DNA of 64,000 nucleotides from assembly GCF_001612805.1 (NCBI RefSeq), contig NZ_BDBD01000001.1:1-64000 (forward strand), written 5' to 3'. This DNA is from Nocardia coubleae NBRC 108252. GTDB lineage: Bacteria > Actinomycetota > Actinomycetes > Mycobacteriales > Mycobacteriaceae. Of the stretch, positions 25,842-36,772 are shown in pieces (the stretch's first letter is position 1; every line of letters begins with the position of its first letter). The notes beneath the pieces are model-generated. The model saw only the letters and a program-made list of their open reading frames with translations, did no database searches and had not been told where the DNA came from. The position numbers were made by a program, and so were the translations under genes.

Positions 25842-27606
25842 CCCGTTCACCTGCACCCGCCGCACAGCCCTGCGAGCCGGGCTGGCCGTCGGTGCCGCGC
25901 TGGCCGTCCCGGCACCCACGGTGGGCGCCGCCCCCGGCCCACGCTCGCCGCTGCTGCGAACGACGGGCAGAACCGTCGCGATCTTCGGTGGCGGGATGGC
26001 GGGCCTGAGCGCGGCGCACGAACTGGCCGAACGCGGCTACGACGTGACCGTCTACGAACCCGCTCATCTCGGCGGCAAAGCCCGCAGCCTCGGCGTTCCC
26101 GGCACGGCCGGCCCGGGCAGGCAGGATCTGCCCGGCGAGCACGGCTTCCGCTTCTTTCCCGGCTGTTACCGCAATGTCCCCGACACGATGAGCCGAATCC
26201 CGTTCCCGGGCAACCCGAACGGCGTGCTCGACAACCTCGTGCGGGTCGAGGGCACGGTCGCCGGTTTCGAGAACACCGCGCCGATCTTCCTTCCTGTCGA
26301 ACCGGGCGGCCTCACCCAGCTGACCCCGCAGGTGATCCAGAACAGCATCATCGGTTCGCTGCGGTTCATCCCCGACCTGCCCGCCCACGAACTGGCCTTC
26401 TTCGCCAAACAGATGGCCATGTGGTTCACCTCGAGCACGGAACGTCGCTTCGGGCAGTGGGAGTACGTCACCTGGGAACAGATCATGCGGGCCGAGGGCA
26501 AGTCGCCTGCCTATCGCAAGTACCTGGTCAGCGCGCTGACCCGGATCACCGTGGCCGCCAAACCGCAGACCAGTTCGGCGCGCACGATCGGCACCATCGG
26601 CGAGGCACTCGTCCTGGCAGGCACGGGGCTCGTTCCGGAGTTCTCCGGCGGGGTGGACCGCATCCTCAACCGGCCGACCAACGCCGCGTGGATCGATCCG
26701 TGGGTGGCGTATCTGCGTTCCCTCGGCGTCCGGTTCGTCCTGGGCCGGGCCGTGACCGCGTTGCGGCTGGCCGGCGGCCGGATCGAGTCGGCCACGGTGA
26801 CCGGTGGCGGGGGCACGACCACGGTGACCGCGGATCACTACATCTGCGCCGTTCCCGTCGACCGGGTGGTCGATCTGCTGAGCCCGGCGATCCTCGACGC
26901 CGACCCACGTTTGGCGGGGATGCGCGAGCTGGTCACGGACTGGATGGTCGGCATCCAGTACTTCCTGCGCCGCCCCACGGACATCCCCGAGGGCCACATC
27001 GCCGCACTCGGGTCGCCATGGGCGATCACCGCACTACGCCAGGCACCGATGTGGGTGGGAGATTTCGCCGCGACCTACGGCGACGGCTCCGTCGTGGAAT
27101 GCCTGTCGGTCGACATCTCCGACTGGGACACCCCCGGGATCCTCTACGGACGCACCGCCAAGGAGTGCAGTGCCGAGGAGATCGCGGCGGAGGTGTGGGC
27201 ACAGCTCACGACCTGGCTCAACACCGGCACCGGCTGGTTGCGCGACGAGGACATCCACTCCTGGCACCTCGATCCCGGCATCACCTGGTCCGGGAACGGC
27301 ATTCACAACGAGACCCCGCTCTTGGTCAATACGGTCGGGTCCTACGACAACCGGCCCGACGCGCACTGCGCGATTCCGAATCTCTATTTCGGCGGCGACC
27401 ACATCCGCAGCCATATCGACCTGGCGACGATGGAGGGGGCCAACGAATCCGGGCGCGCCGCAGCCAATGCGGTCCTCGACTCGGCCGACGATCCGGGCAA
27501 CCGGGCGACCCGCTTCCCGCTGGTCGGCCTGCCCGTCTTCGCCGGTGCCAAAGCCGTCGACGCCGACCGCTTCCGAGCCGGACTGCCGCACCTGCTCGAC
27601 AGCTGA
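25831..27606 (+). CDS. Tat-exported FAD-dependent amine-oxidase/desaturase-like oxidoreductase
   Basis: 591 aa. A twin-arginine signal (T-R-R-T-A-L-R-A-G, Arg10-Arg11, then a hydrophobic stretch and A-A-P) suggests export with bound FAD. The dinucleotide motif I-F-G-G-G-M-A-G-L-S-A-A follows near residues 51-63, then G-E-H-G-F-R-F-F-P-G, and a C-terminal N-L-Y-F-G-G-D-H-I FAD motif. This pattern matches hydroxysqualene-dehydroxylase/phytoene-desaturase-like enzymes. It overlaps the upstream monooxygenase by 11 bp, so the two probably act on the same compound, one possibly outside the membrane. Confidence 0.82.
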   Translation: MSDSPFTCTRRTALRAGLAVGAALAVPAPTVGAAPGPRSPLLRTTGRTVAIFGGGMAGLSAAHELAERGYDVTVYEPAHLGGKARSLGVPGTAGPGRQDLPGEHGFRFFPGCYRNVPDTMSRIPFPGNPNGVLDNLVRVEGTVAGFENTAPIFLPVEPGGLTQLTPQVIQNSIIGSLRFIPDLPAHELAFFAKQMAMWFTSSTERRFGQWEYVTWEQIMRAEGKSPAYRKYLVSALTRITVAAKPQTSSARTIGTIGEALVLAGTGLVPEFSGGVDRILNRPTNAAWIDPWVAYLRSLGVRFVLGRAVTALRLAGGRIESATVTGGGGTTTVTADHYICAVPVDRVVDLLSPAILDADPRLAGMRELVTDWMVGIQYFLRRPTDIPEGHIAALGSPWAITALRQAPMWVGDFAATYGDGSVVECLSVDISDWDTPGILYGRTAKECSAEEIAAEVWAQLTTWLNTGTGWLRDEDIHSWHLDPGITWSGNGIHNETPLLVNTVGSYDNRPDAHCAIPNLYFGGDHIRSHIDLATMEGANESGRAAANAVLDSADDPGNRATRFPLVGLPVFAGAKAVDADRFRAGLPHLLDS

Positions 27607-27717
27607 TTCGGTCAGCGCGCCCGCACCATCGGCACGTGGCAGGCCGGCTCCGTGAAACACTGTCCGGTGACCGCGGACCGCACGGTAGACCGCCCGCGAT
27701 GCCGAGAGGAGACGGCC

Positions 27718-28341
27718 ATGACCGACGAGCCCGGGAATTCCCGACCGCCGGCGCCGGTGTCCAAACGCAAAGCGGCGGCCCGGGGAGCGGCCCGCAGGCT
27801 CGGTGTCGAGGACTGGACGAACGCGGCACTGCGGGTGTTGCTGCGCGACGGCGTCGGAGCCGTCACCATCGCCAAGGTCTGCGAGGAACTCGGGGTCACC
27901 AAAGGCAGCTTCTACTGGCACTTCGACGGCATCGACCAGCTGCTCGAGACCACAGCGCAATTCTGGTGCGCCGATCACAACGACGCCGCCCGCGGCTTCC
28001 ACGACCTCGACGAACTGCCCGTCGAGCAACGCCTGGAACGCATGGGCGCGTTGCTCACCGAGGAGCGGGTCTGGCAGATCGAGCTCGCGGTCCGCGACTG
28101 GGCACGCACCAACGCGAAGGTGGCCGAGGCGGTGAAGGCACTGGATCAGCGGATCTTCCACACCCTGTCCAAAGCCCTGATCGAGCTGGGGTTCTCGCCC
28201 GAACAGTCGGAGATGCGGGCCGGGCTGATGTGCTTCGCCGGCATCGGTTTCGTGCACGGCAATCAGAACCTGCCGGTGCCCACCGCGGCTCAGCGTCGGG
28301 AGTTCTTCCGGTTCATCACCAGTGCCGGGCCGCGGTGCTGA
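27718..28341 (+). CDS. TetR family regulator
   Basis: 207 aa from the ATG at 27718, chosen because AGGAG lies 6 bp upstream; an in-frame ATG at 27652 is less likely. The HTH is V-T-I-A-K-V-C-E-E-L-G-V-T-K-G-S-F-Y-W-H-F (residues ~52-72). The gene follows the FAD oxidoreductase on the same strand by 111 bp and is convergent with the CrtC-like gene. Its regulon is not evident. Confidence 0.88.
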   Translation: MTDEPGNSRPPAPVSKRKAAARGAARRLGVEDWTNAALRVLLRDGVGAVTIAKVCEELGVTKGSFYWHFDGIDQLLETTAQFWCADHNDAARGFHDLDELPVEQRLERMGALLTEERVWQIELAVRDWARTNAKVAEAVKALDQRIFHTLSKALIELGFSPEQSEMRAGLMCFAGIGFVHGNQNLPVPTAAQRREFFRFITSAGPRC

Positions 28342-28363
28342 TCCCGTATTTCCGCGGCGGCGC

Positions 28364-29449
28364 TCAGGTCAGTGCGACCAGTTCGTGCAGCGTCGTTCCG
28401 TCCCGCTGTGCGGTGCCGTTGCCGGTGTGCACGCTCAGCTCGAAGGTCGACTCGAACCGGAAGTAGCCCGGGTGCCCCACGAGCCGGTGTACGAGCGGCT
28501 TGACCAGTGGTGAACGCACGACCGGCAGATCGTCGAGCAGATCGTGGGCGTGGATGACCCGGGTGATGTCCAGGCGCAGTTCGAGTCGCCCGGGCACCCG
28601 CAGTTCGACCCATTCGGGGTAGGTGCGGCCCGCGGTGGCGTCGAAACGGGCGGGGCCCTCGGTGAGTACTGTCTCGCCGGTGGACAGCACGATGTCGGTG
28701 TGGTTGGCCAGCATCAGCGGGTTGATCTCATGGCCGCCCTTGCGCTGCTGGGTGAGCACCGAGGCGAACAGCAGCGAGTAGTCCTCCACGTACAACCGGC
28801 CCCAGTGCCAGCGCTCGATGATCTTCTTCATGTCACCGACGCCCCAGTTGTGGTCGTGGTAGCCACGTCCGGTGACCTCGTGCCGCACGCCGTCGAGCTC
28901 GATGGTCCCGGTCACTCGCGCGCGGGGCGCGGCGACCATCCAGCCGAAGGAATCCCGACCGCCGAAACGGGTTTCGCCCTTGCCGGGCATCCAGCCGGGG
29001 ACCTCGTTGTGGAACCGCAGGTCGAAGACCAAGCCGTCCTCCGCCATCCGAAGATGGTGGGTGGGCAGACCGTCGTCGTGCGATTCGGTGCGGGCGGTGT
29101 TGTCACCGATACGTACATCGCAGGCATCCGGTGAGAACGCGGCCGCCGAGTGCGGATACCGCCGCGACACCTGGCGGCGGGTGCCGTCGGGCGCGTAGAC
29201 GATCATCTCCACCCAGGGTCGCGACAGCGGCAGGTCCTCGGGGCGACGTTTGATCAGGAAGCCGATCACCACGTGGCCGGTGTCGAGGTGCGCGTCGAAA
29301 TACCAGTGTTCGAAGGCGAGCCTGCTCGCGGCGGGATGAAAAGCGTTGTGGTGCGGCTCGATCGGCGTCAGCTCGCCGTCGCCGCGGCCGGGCCCGTTCC
29401 ATACTTCGACGATGTCGGTGGCAGTCATGGTCGCTTTCCGTCCGTTCAT
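28364..29449 (-). CDS. CrtC/AttH-like lipocalin-domain protein
   Basis: 361 aa. It resembles the tandem-lipocalin hydroxyneurosporene synthase/AttH family: A-F-E-H-W-Y-F-D-A-H-L-D-T-G near the start and G-R-G-Y-H-D-H-N-W-G in the centre, the latter a hallmark of that fold. These proteins hydrate or bind hydrophobic molecules. Start at 29449 overlaps the MpaB-type gene stop as ATGA; an internal ATG at 29428 is an alternative. It is the third gene of an operon with an oxygenase and a hydrolase, implying a shared lipophilic substrate. Confidence 0.78.
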   Translation of the reverse strand: MNGRKATMTATDIVEVWNGPGRGDGELTPIEPHHNAFHPAASRLAFEHWYFDAHLDTGHVVIGFLIKRRPEDLPLSRPWVEMIVYAPDGTRRQVSRRYPHSAAAFSPDACDVRIGDNTARTESHDDGLPTHHLRMAEDGLVFDLRFHNEVPGWMPGKGETRFGGRDSFGWMVAAPRARVTGTIELDGVRHEVTGRGYHDHNWGVGDMKKIIERWHWGRLYVEDYSLLFASVLTQQRKGGHEINPLMLANHTDIVLSTGETVLTEGPARFDATAGRTYPEWVELRVPGRLELRLDITRVIHAHDLLDDLPVVRSPLVKPLVHRLVGHPGYFRFESTFELSVHTGNGTAQRDGTTLHELVALT

Positions 29450-30789
29450 CGGCGCAGGGCTCCGCCTGCGTCGAAGGCCGCTTCGCGCCCCCGCATCTGC
29501 GCCCGGTACCAGTTCTCGCGATGGGCGAGCATGAGTTTCTCGTGTGCCCGCGCGAACGGCGGGCAGAACCGGCGCACGAGTTCCGTCACGGTGATCAGCG
29601 GGAAGCGCACGATCGGGACGAGGATCCACGGGAACGCCGGTGGCATGGTGTAGTGCCGGCGCGTACCGGGGGCCATGTACATCGCGGCGTACACCGAGTT
29701 GATCCGGAAGTTGTACATCTCGCGCAGCCGGGTCAGGCCGCGGTGACCGTCGCGGGGCGCGAACGCCGCCGGGTACGACTCGATCAGTTCGGTCCCGTGC
29801 TGTCCGGCGTCGTAGGACCGCGACGCGATGGTCATCGCCAGCACGCGCAGTGCGTCGAGAACCGTGTCGGGGTACCAGCGCAGCCGGACCCCGAGCAGGT
29901 GGCCCATGTACTTCTGGAAGTGCAGCAGCGCACGGATTTCCGACGGTGTCGTCTGATAGCCCAGCGCCCACAGACCGAGCCCGGGCGTCACGCTGCCCGC
30001 CAGCAGGGTGAGCATCTGGTAGGTCTGGCTGATCGGCAGCCCCCACCGTTCGATGTCCCACTCGGGATGACCGGCGACCTTCGCACGCACCGACACGTGC
30101 ATGACCCGCACCTTCAGCGCGGTGGCCCGACCCGTCGAACCGGCGGTGAGCAGCGCGCCGCGCTCGGAGACGTCCATCCAGAACCGGCAGGTCTCGAGGA
30201 ACCGGCGCAGCGCGCTGTCGCCCGCGTACCCACCGGCCAGCGACAGTGGCGTGGCGACCGCTGCCTCGGTGTACATCTCGAGTGTCTCGGCCCCGGCGAA
30301 ACTGAACAGCATGGTGCCCCAGCGCCGCCAGATCGCGGCGCCCTGCTCGACGAGTTCGGGCACCACCCAGTCGGGCACCGTCTCGAACTCGGCGAACAGT
30401 TCACGCATCGATTCCGGTGCCTCCGGGACCGCGTCGATGCCCTCGCGCAGGGCCTGCTCCAGCATCCGGCGCCCGGCTTTCGGCCCGATCTCGCCGTGCA
30501 TCACCTCCGCGACGAACCGCTCGGCCACCGGGTCACCGGCGAACAGGTCTTCGCACAGGGCGATCGCCTGCTCGTCGGTCGGGAACAGCCGCTGCCTGGT
30601 GACGGCCGTGAAGACGCGTTCGAGGCGCCGCACCCGCAGTGTGTCGCGCACCTCCCAATAGCGAAACGCACTGGGGCACTTCACCGCTGCCCCGGCATGA
30701 AGGTATTCGACCTGACCTTCGACGGATTCGGCCACACCGGGCCTCCTGACGTGAGCATCCACCCGCTGACTGCGATCGCAGTCGACCAT
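29446..30789 (-). CDS. MpaB/Lcp-type (DUF2236) oxygenase
   Basis: 447 aa from the ATG at 30789, one base after the upstream gene's stop; the longer open frame would run into that gene. It has the DUF2236 core seen in mycophenolic-acid oxygenase MpaB and latex-clearing protein: K-V-R-V-M-H-V-S-V-R, whose His is the likely haem ligand, plus R-R-W-G-T-M-L-F-S-F and H-R-G-L-T-R-L. It probably cleaves or oxidises a prenyl-like or other hydrophobic chain. It is coupled on both sides to the alpha/beta hydrolase and the CrtC-like gene. Confidence 0.82.
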   Translation of the reverse strand: MVDCDRSQRVDAHVRRPGVAESVEGQVEYLHAGAAVKCPSAFRYWEVRDTLRVRRLERVFTAVTRQRLFPTDEQAIALCEDLFAGDPVAERFVAEVMHGEIGPKAGRRMLEQALREGIDAVPEAPESMRELFAEFETVPDWVVPELVEQGAAIWRRWGTMLFSFAGAETLEMYTEAAVATPLSLAGGYAGDSALRRFLETCRFWMDVSERGALLTAGSTGRATALKVRVMHVSVRAKVAGHPEWDIERWGLPISQTYQMLTLLAGSVTPGLGLWALGYQTTPSEIRALLHFQKYMGHLLGVRLRWYPDTVLDALRVLAMTIASRSYDAGQHGTELIESYPAAFAPRDGHRGLTRLREMYNFRINSVYAAMYMAPGTRRHYTMPPAFPWILVPIVRFPLITVTELVRRFCPPFARAHEKLMLAHRENWYRAQMRGREAAFDAGGALRR

Positions 30790-30790
30790 A

Positions 30791-31681
30791 CTATGTCGAA
30801 TAGTCTTCCGTACCTGAAAGTATGGAACTGTCGCCTTCGACGGGGCGGCGCAACCATGCCTCCAATGCCTCGGTGACTTCGGCGGGACGCTGTTCCATGA
30901 TGAAATGTCCGCCGGCGATCCGGACGAGAGTCGCGTGCGGGATGTGTGCGGCGAGGTCTTCGGCATAGCGAAACGGGATCGCCGGGTCCTTGTCGCCCCA
31001 GATCACTGCGGTGGGGCAGCGGATGGCGCCCAGTCCGGCCGCGAGTTCCGGGCGCACCCGGACGCTGTAGCCCGCCCAGAAATGGGCGTACCAGCGGCGT
31101 CCTTCGCGGGTGTTCAGGAAATCGAGGTAACCAGACAGGCGTTGGGTGTCGAACGAGCCGTTGCGGACGAACTGTGCCAATCCCAGGCGGTGGACGAGTC
31201 CGATCGTTCGTGCCGTGAGGAGCGGGCGCAGCAGCGGGCGTCGCGCCGCGGCGGAGAACAGCCCGAACAGTTGGTAGTACGGCGTGGTGAAGGTGCGGTG
31301 AGCCCGGGAATTGAGGATCGCGAAACGCTGGACCCGGTCGGGGTACCGCTGCACGAACCCGAGTCCGAGGAAACCGCCGTAGTCGTGACAGGCCAGATCG
31401 ACGCGGTCCAGGCCGAGCGCGTCGAACAGTCGCGCGATCCGGTCGACCTCGGTGTCGTAGTCGCAGCTCAACCGCAGGTCACGAGCCGAAGCACCCCAGC
31501 CTTGCCAGTCGGGGGCGATCACCCGGCGCGATCGGGACAGCGGCCCGATCTGATGCCGCCACGCGGCGTGGCTCTCCGGCCAGCCGTGCAGCAGAACCAG
31601 CGGATCACCCTGTCCCACATCGGCATAGGCCAGGCGCGCGCCGTCGACGCCGACCTCGTTCAGTTCGAAGGTTGTCGTCAT
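30791..31681 (-). CDS. Alpha/beta hydrolase (haloalkane dehalogenase/epoxide hydrolase type)
   Basis: 296 aa. Oxyanion motif H-G-W-P-E (residues 32-36), nucleophile elbow C-H-D-Y-G-G with Asp100 rather than Ser, acidic residue in V-I-W-G-D-K-D-P, and catalytic His in G-G-H-F-I-M-E-Q. An Asp nucleophile indicates a dehalogenase or epoxide-hydrolase mechanism. It is the first gene of the hydrolase-MpaB-CrtC operon, divergent from an AraC regulator only ~42 bp away. Confidence 0.87.
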   Translation of the reverse strand: MTTTFELNEVGVDGARLAYADVGQGDPLVLLHGWPESHAAWRHQIGPLSRSRRVIAPDWQGWGASARDLRLSCDYDTEVDRIARLFDALGLDRVDLACHDYGGFLGLGFVQRYPDRVQRFAILNSRAHRTFTTPYYQLFGLFSAAARRPLLRPLLTARTIGLVHRLGLAQFVRNGSFDTQRLSGYLDFLNTREGRRWYAHFWAGYSVRVRPELAAGLGAIRCPTAVIWGDKDPAIPFRYAEDLAAHIPHATLVRIAGGHFIMEQRPAEVTEALEAWLRRPVEGDSSILSGTEDYST

Positions 31682-31723
31682 CTCTGCTCCACATCTCGCA
31701 CGGTGGTGACGATCGGTGGATGT

Positions 31724-32521
31724 ATGGTCGCGTGCATGGCGTTGCCCGCACTTCCAGAAACGTGCGCTACCGAGCCGGCGGCCGCCACCGCACCGGCACG
31801 GCTGTGGCTGCGTCTCGGACACGCGGTCTATATCGGACCCGGTATGGCGCTGGGACCGCATTCCACCGCCGTGGCGAGTCTCGGTGTGGGTTTGGACGGG
31901 CCGTTCCGGGTCCGCGCCGCGGGCGTTCCCGATGTCACCGCGCGCAGCTTCCTGTTCCGCGCCCGAGTCACCCACCACATTCTCGACACGGACGGGCGAC
32001 GACTGTTCTGCTTCTTCGACCCGACCTCGTCCCGGATGACCCGTTGTCTCGGCGGAATGTCGCGCGACATCGGCGGTTTCAGCGCCGATCAGCGCAACGA
32101 AGCCGCCCTGATCGACCTGGGCAACTCCCCCGACCCCGATATCGACCGAGTACTCGATCTGGCCAGCGTCCCGGTGCCGACCATCGGCGACCCACGCATC
32201 GCCGCCGTGGCCGCGCAGATCCGCGCCGACCCGACCCAGCAGCAACGCGCGGCCGAAAAGGCCATGGCCGCAGGCCTTTCCACCTCGTACTTCCTGCGCA
32301 CCTTCGCCGAGCAGACCGGCACGAGTTTCCGCCGCTATGTCCAGTGGGCGCGAATGCTGCGAGTGGCGAAGGCTTTCACCGAGGGCCACGACCTGACCCG
32401 CGCCGCCACCGACGCGGGTTTCGCCTCACCCTCGCACCTCAGTGACACCTTCCGGGCCATGTTCGGCATGACTCCCACCGCCTTCACCGCCCTCGGCGCC
32501 GAACTGCACATCGACGACTGA
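31724..32521 (+). CDS. AraC family transcriptional regulator
   Basis: About 265 aa; ATGs at 31724 and 31736 are both possible, and longer frames upstream lie antisense to the hydrolase. The C-terminal ~100 residues hold the two AraC helix-turn-helix motifs (A-A-G-L-S-T-S-Y-F-L-R-T-F-A-E-Q-T-G; A-T-D-A-G-F-A-S-P-S-H-L-S-D-T-F-R-A-M-F-G-M-T-P). The divergent spacing of about 42 bp from the hydrolase gene makes that operon its probable target. Confidence 0.88.
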   Translation: MVACMALPALPETCATEPAAATAPARLWLRLGHAVYIGPGMALGPHSTAVASLGVGLDGPFRVRAAGVPDVTARSFLFRARVTHHILDTDGRRLFCFFDPTSSRMTRCLGGMSRDIGGFSADQRNEAALIDLGNSPDPDIDRVLDLASVPVPTIGDPRIAAVAAQIRADPTQQQRAAEKAMAAGLSTSYFLRTFAEQTGTSFRRYVQWARMLRVAKAFTEGHDLTRAATDAGFASPSHLSDTFRAMFGMTPTAFTALGAELHIDD

Positions 32522-32537
32522 GGCGCGGCCCGGACGC

Positions 32538-34768
<2,231 letters not shown>

Positions 34769-34784
34769 GCCGCCAAGTTAGCAC

Positions 34785-34810
34785 AAACTGCAATTTTTCA
34801 GAAACTGCAA
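34785..34810. promoter_or_regulatory. Probable operator: repeated AAACTGCAA upstream of tetR-MFS
   Basis: AAACTGCAA occurs at 34785-34793 and again at 34802-34810, one and a half helical turns apart. The enclosed 34789-34809 is also an imperfect palindrome with TGCA at both ends. This AT-rich patch stands out from its GC-rich surroundings and sits 17-42 bp upstream of the TetR start codon. Confidence 0.55.
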
Positions 34811-34820
34811 CTACATGAGC

Positions 34821-35321
34821 TCAGGCCTCGGCGGTACGACCCGACAGCGGCATCGCGGGCAGGCCGAGCTTGCGGTGGTCCCAGGACCTGACCCTGGTCT
34901 GGTCGACCCGGATCACGATGCGCTTGTTCATCATCTGCTCGACGAACGGATGGACCTCGGGGCTGTACGGACCGACGTAGCGTTCGTAGATGTCGACGGC
35001 GGCCCGCCAGTACTCCTCGTCCTGTGTGTCCTCGATCAGGTGGGCGGTGCCCTCGATCGACACGCCACGCAGCTGGTCGTAGGTGTCGCCCGCTTCGGCC
35101 ATGCAGGCGATGGTCGGGTCGCGGCGCAGGTTCACCGCCTTCTGCGATTTCGACTTGGTCTCGAAGTAGACGACACCGTCGATGTGGCCGAACCACATGG
35201 CGGTGAGGTGCGGTTTTCCCGACCGGTCGAGAGTGGCCAGCGTGAGCACCCTCGTGCTGTCGAGAAACTCCGCGATTTCCAGCGCATTCATCCGCACCAC
35301 GGCTCGCTGATCGATCCCCAC
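34821..35321 (-). CDS. PPOX-class split-barrel flavin/F420-binding protein
   Basis: 166 aa from a GTG at 35321 with AAGG about 8 bp upstream; an ATG at 35348 extends it by 9 residues. The split-barrel signature is clear: L-A-T-L-D-R-S-G-K-P-H-L-T-A-M-W-F, then K-S-K-S-Q-K-A-V-N-L-R-R-D-P and G-T-A-H-L-I-E-D. Proteins of this type in actinobacteria use F420 or FMN to reduce small molecules. No partner is evident next to it. Confidence 0.85.
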   Translation of the reverse strand: MGIDQRAVVRMNALEIAEFLDSTRVLTLATLDRSGKPHLTAMWFGHIDGVVYFETKSKSQKAVNLRRDPTIACMAEAGDTYDQLRGVSIEGTAHLIEDTQDEEYWRAAVDIYERYVGPYSPEVHPFVEQMMNKRIVIRVDQTRVRSWDHRKLGLPAMPLSGRTAEA

Positions 35322-35395
35322 TACTGGCCACCTTCCGGTCCTGGTCACTTTCCGCCGACCCTACTCAGCCGAGCAGCGCACCGCGGTCGCTCTGC

Positions 35396-36007
35396 CTACG
35401 TGCGGGTTTTCGGGGTCGCGGGTGGGGTCCGTGCCTCGTTGCGGTGCTGGTCCCACCAGGAGGCGCTTTCCTGCTGGGCGGTCTCCTGGTCCTTGGACGG
35501 TGCCGGTGTACTCGGTATGCCGAGGACTCTGAGCCGCCAGTCGTCCTGCGGGATGGCGGCCACGATGCGCACGGGCACGACGGCCGTGAGCAGCAAGCAG
35601 TTTCCGACGCAGACCATCAGACAGATCGGGGGAACCGAGACCACGATCGCCGTCGCGAGGGTCCCCATCTGGATCGGATCGCGCGAGATGGACACGACGT
35701 TGCCGCAGATGCTGGCCGCCACGGTGACGAGGAGCAGCAACTCGTAGAACCGGACGAGGGACGTGGCCTTCTCGTCACGGATGCCGACCAGCGTGATGAA
35801 AGTGCAAGCGACCAGCGCGACCGTCAGACCGACGACGAGCGGCCACAACCACGTCAGGTGTTCCGGAACCCCTGCCACCGCCGCGAGAGTCGAGGTGAAG
35901 GTGAAGGAGGCGATCGCCGCGGCGACAACCAGTACCGCCCCTAAACCGACCAGTAGCTTCGGCACCGTCACTGGAACAGGACGAGGGAAACGGTCCGAGT
36001 GGTCCAT
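35396..36007 (-). CDS. DUF2637-like four-helix membrane protein
   Basis: 203 aa from the ATG at 36007 (GGAG 5 bp upstream). Four hydrophobic segments occupy residues ~15-165, with a charged cytoplasmic C-terminus. The A-S-F-T-F-T-S-T-L-A-A-V-A-G-V-P and L-T-W-L-W-P-L-V-V-G-L-T-V-A segment resembles the DUF2637 (SpdB-like) core known from conjugative actinobacterial elements. No other transfer gene is nearby, so this is either a chromosomal relative or a remnant. Confidence 0.6.
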   Translation of the reverse strand: MDHSDRFPRPVPVTVPKLLVGLGAVLVVAAAIASFTFTSTLAAVAGVPEHLTWLWPLVVGLTVALVACTFITLVGIRDEKATSLVRFYELLLLVTVAASICGNVVSISRDPIQMGTLATAIVVSVPPICLMVCVGNCLLLTAVVPVRIVAAIPQDDWRLRVLGIPSTPAPSKDQETAQQESASWWDQHRNEARTPPATPKTRT

Positions 36008-36300
36008 CGGGCTCCATTCTACGGGCTTTTGGCCGCCAAATACGCAGGCACTCAACAGAGTACGGGCACGCGGCGGGCCGCGCCGCGAGCGGACCGAGCG
36101 GACACCGTAAAGTCCCGTCACACACGATTCGCAACAGTATTTCGGCGCGCGGCACCGGCTCCGGCGATCGGCGCGAAGCGAGGGTCAAGCCGTGGGTTTT
36201 CGGGGTACCGGCCCTGGGAGAATTGTGGAACTCTTCCGCTTCACGCGGTCCCGATCGAACACCGGGACCGACTACACCGATGCGAAGGACCACCGAACCC

Positions 36301-36720
36301 ATGCGAATCGCAGGACTGACCGCCCTCGCGGCGGGCGCACTGATCCTCCCGGCCACCTTGGCTCCCGCGGCCTCGGCGGAGGTGGAGGACATCACCATCT
36401 ACGCCTGGGGCAACAGCGAAATGCCCGTCGCCTGTGACTATGTGGGTGCCAACTGCACGGTCATGGCCCGGATGTTCGGCGCCGACTACGCACTGCCCGC
36501 CACCGTCACGATCAACGGCAGCGAGCTCACCTCACCCGAGCGCCTCGACTACCCGGACCGGCAGCGCAGCGCGATCCGCGGCACCTGGCGCCCGCCGGCC
36601 AAGGGCACGTACACGATCGTGGCGACCCAGGGCTCCTCCACCAAGACCCTCGTCGTCGAGGTCACCGGTGATCCCCAGCTGGGCAGCGGCTCGGCGGGGC
36701 TGCCCAGCGGTTCCAGCTGA
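36301..36720 (+). CDS. Small secreted protein of unknown function
   Basis: 139 aa from the ATG at 36301. Residues 1-26 are a Sec signal peptide (A-A-G-A-L-I-L-P-A-T-L-A-P-A-A-S-A). The mature protein is ~110 residues with two cysteines (C-D-Y-V-G-A-N-C) that could form a disulfide and a beta-rich, Ig-like pattern (T-V-T-I-N-G-S-E-L; G-T-Y-T-I-V-A-T-Q-G). It ends in a Gly/Ser tail. An upstream ATG at 36280 is possible. Function unknown. Confidence 0.72.
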   Translation: MRIAGLTALAAGALILPATLAPAASAEVEDITIYAWGNSEMPVACDYVGANCTVMARMFGADYALPATVTINGSELTSPERLDYPDRQRSAIRGTWRPPAKGTYTIVATQGSSTKTLVVEVTGDPQLGSGSAGLPSGSS

Positions 36721-36732
36721 CCGATCAGCCGA

Positions 36733-36764
36733 CTCGCTGACCGCCCGACGCCGCGGTCAGCGAG
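36733..36764. terminator. Perfect 12-bp bidirectional hairpin
   Basis: CTCGCTGACCGC (36733-36744) and GCGGTCAGCGAG (36753-36764) pair perfectly around an 8-base loop, between the convergent secreted-protein and acyl-CoA dehydrogenase genes. It probably ends transcription in both directions. Confidence 0.75.
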
Positions 36765-36772
36765 CGCATGGC

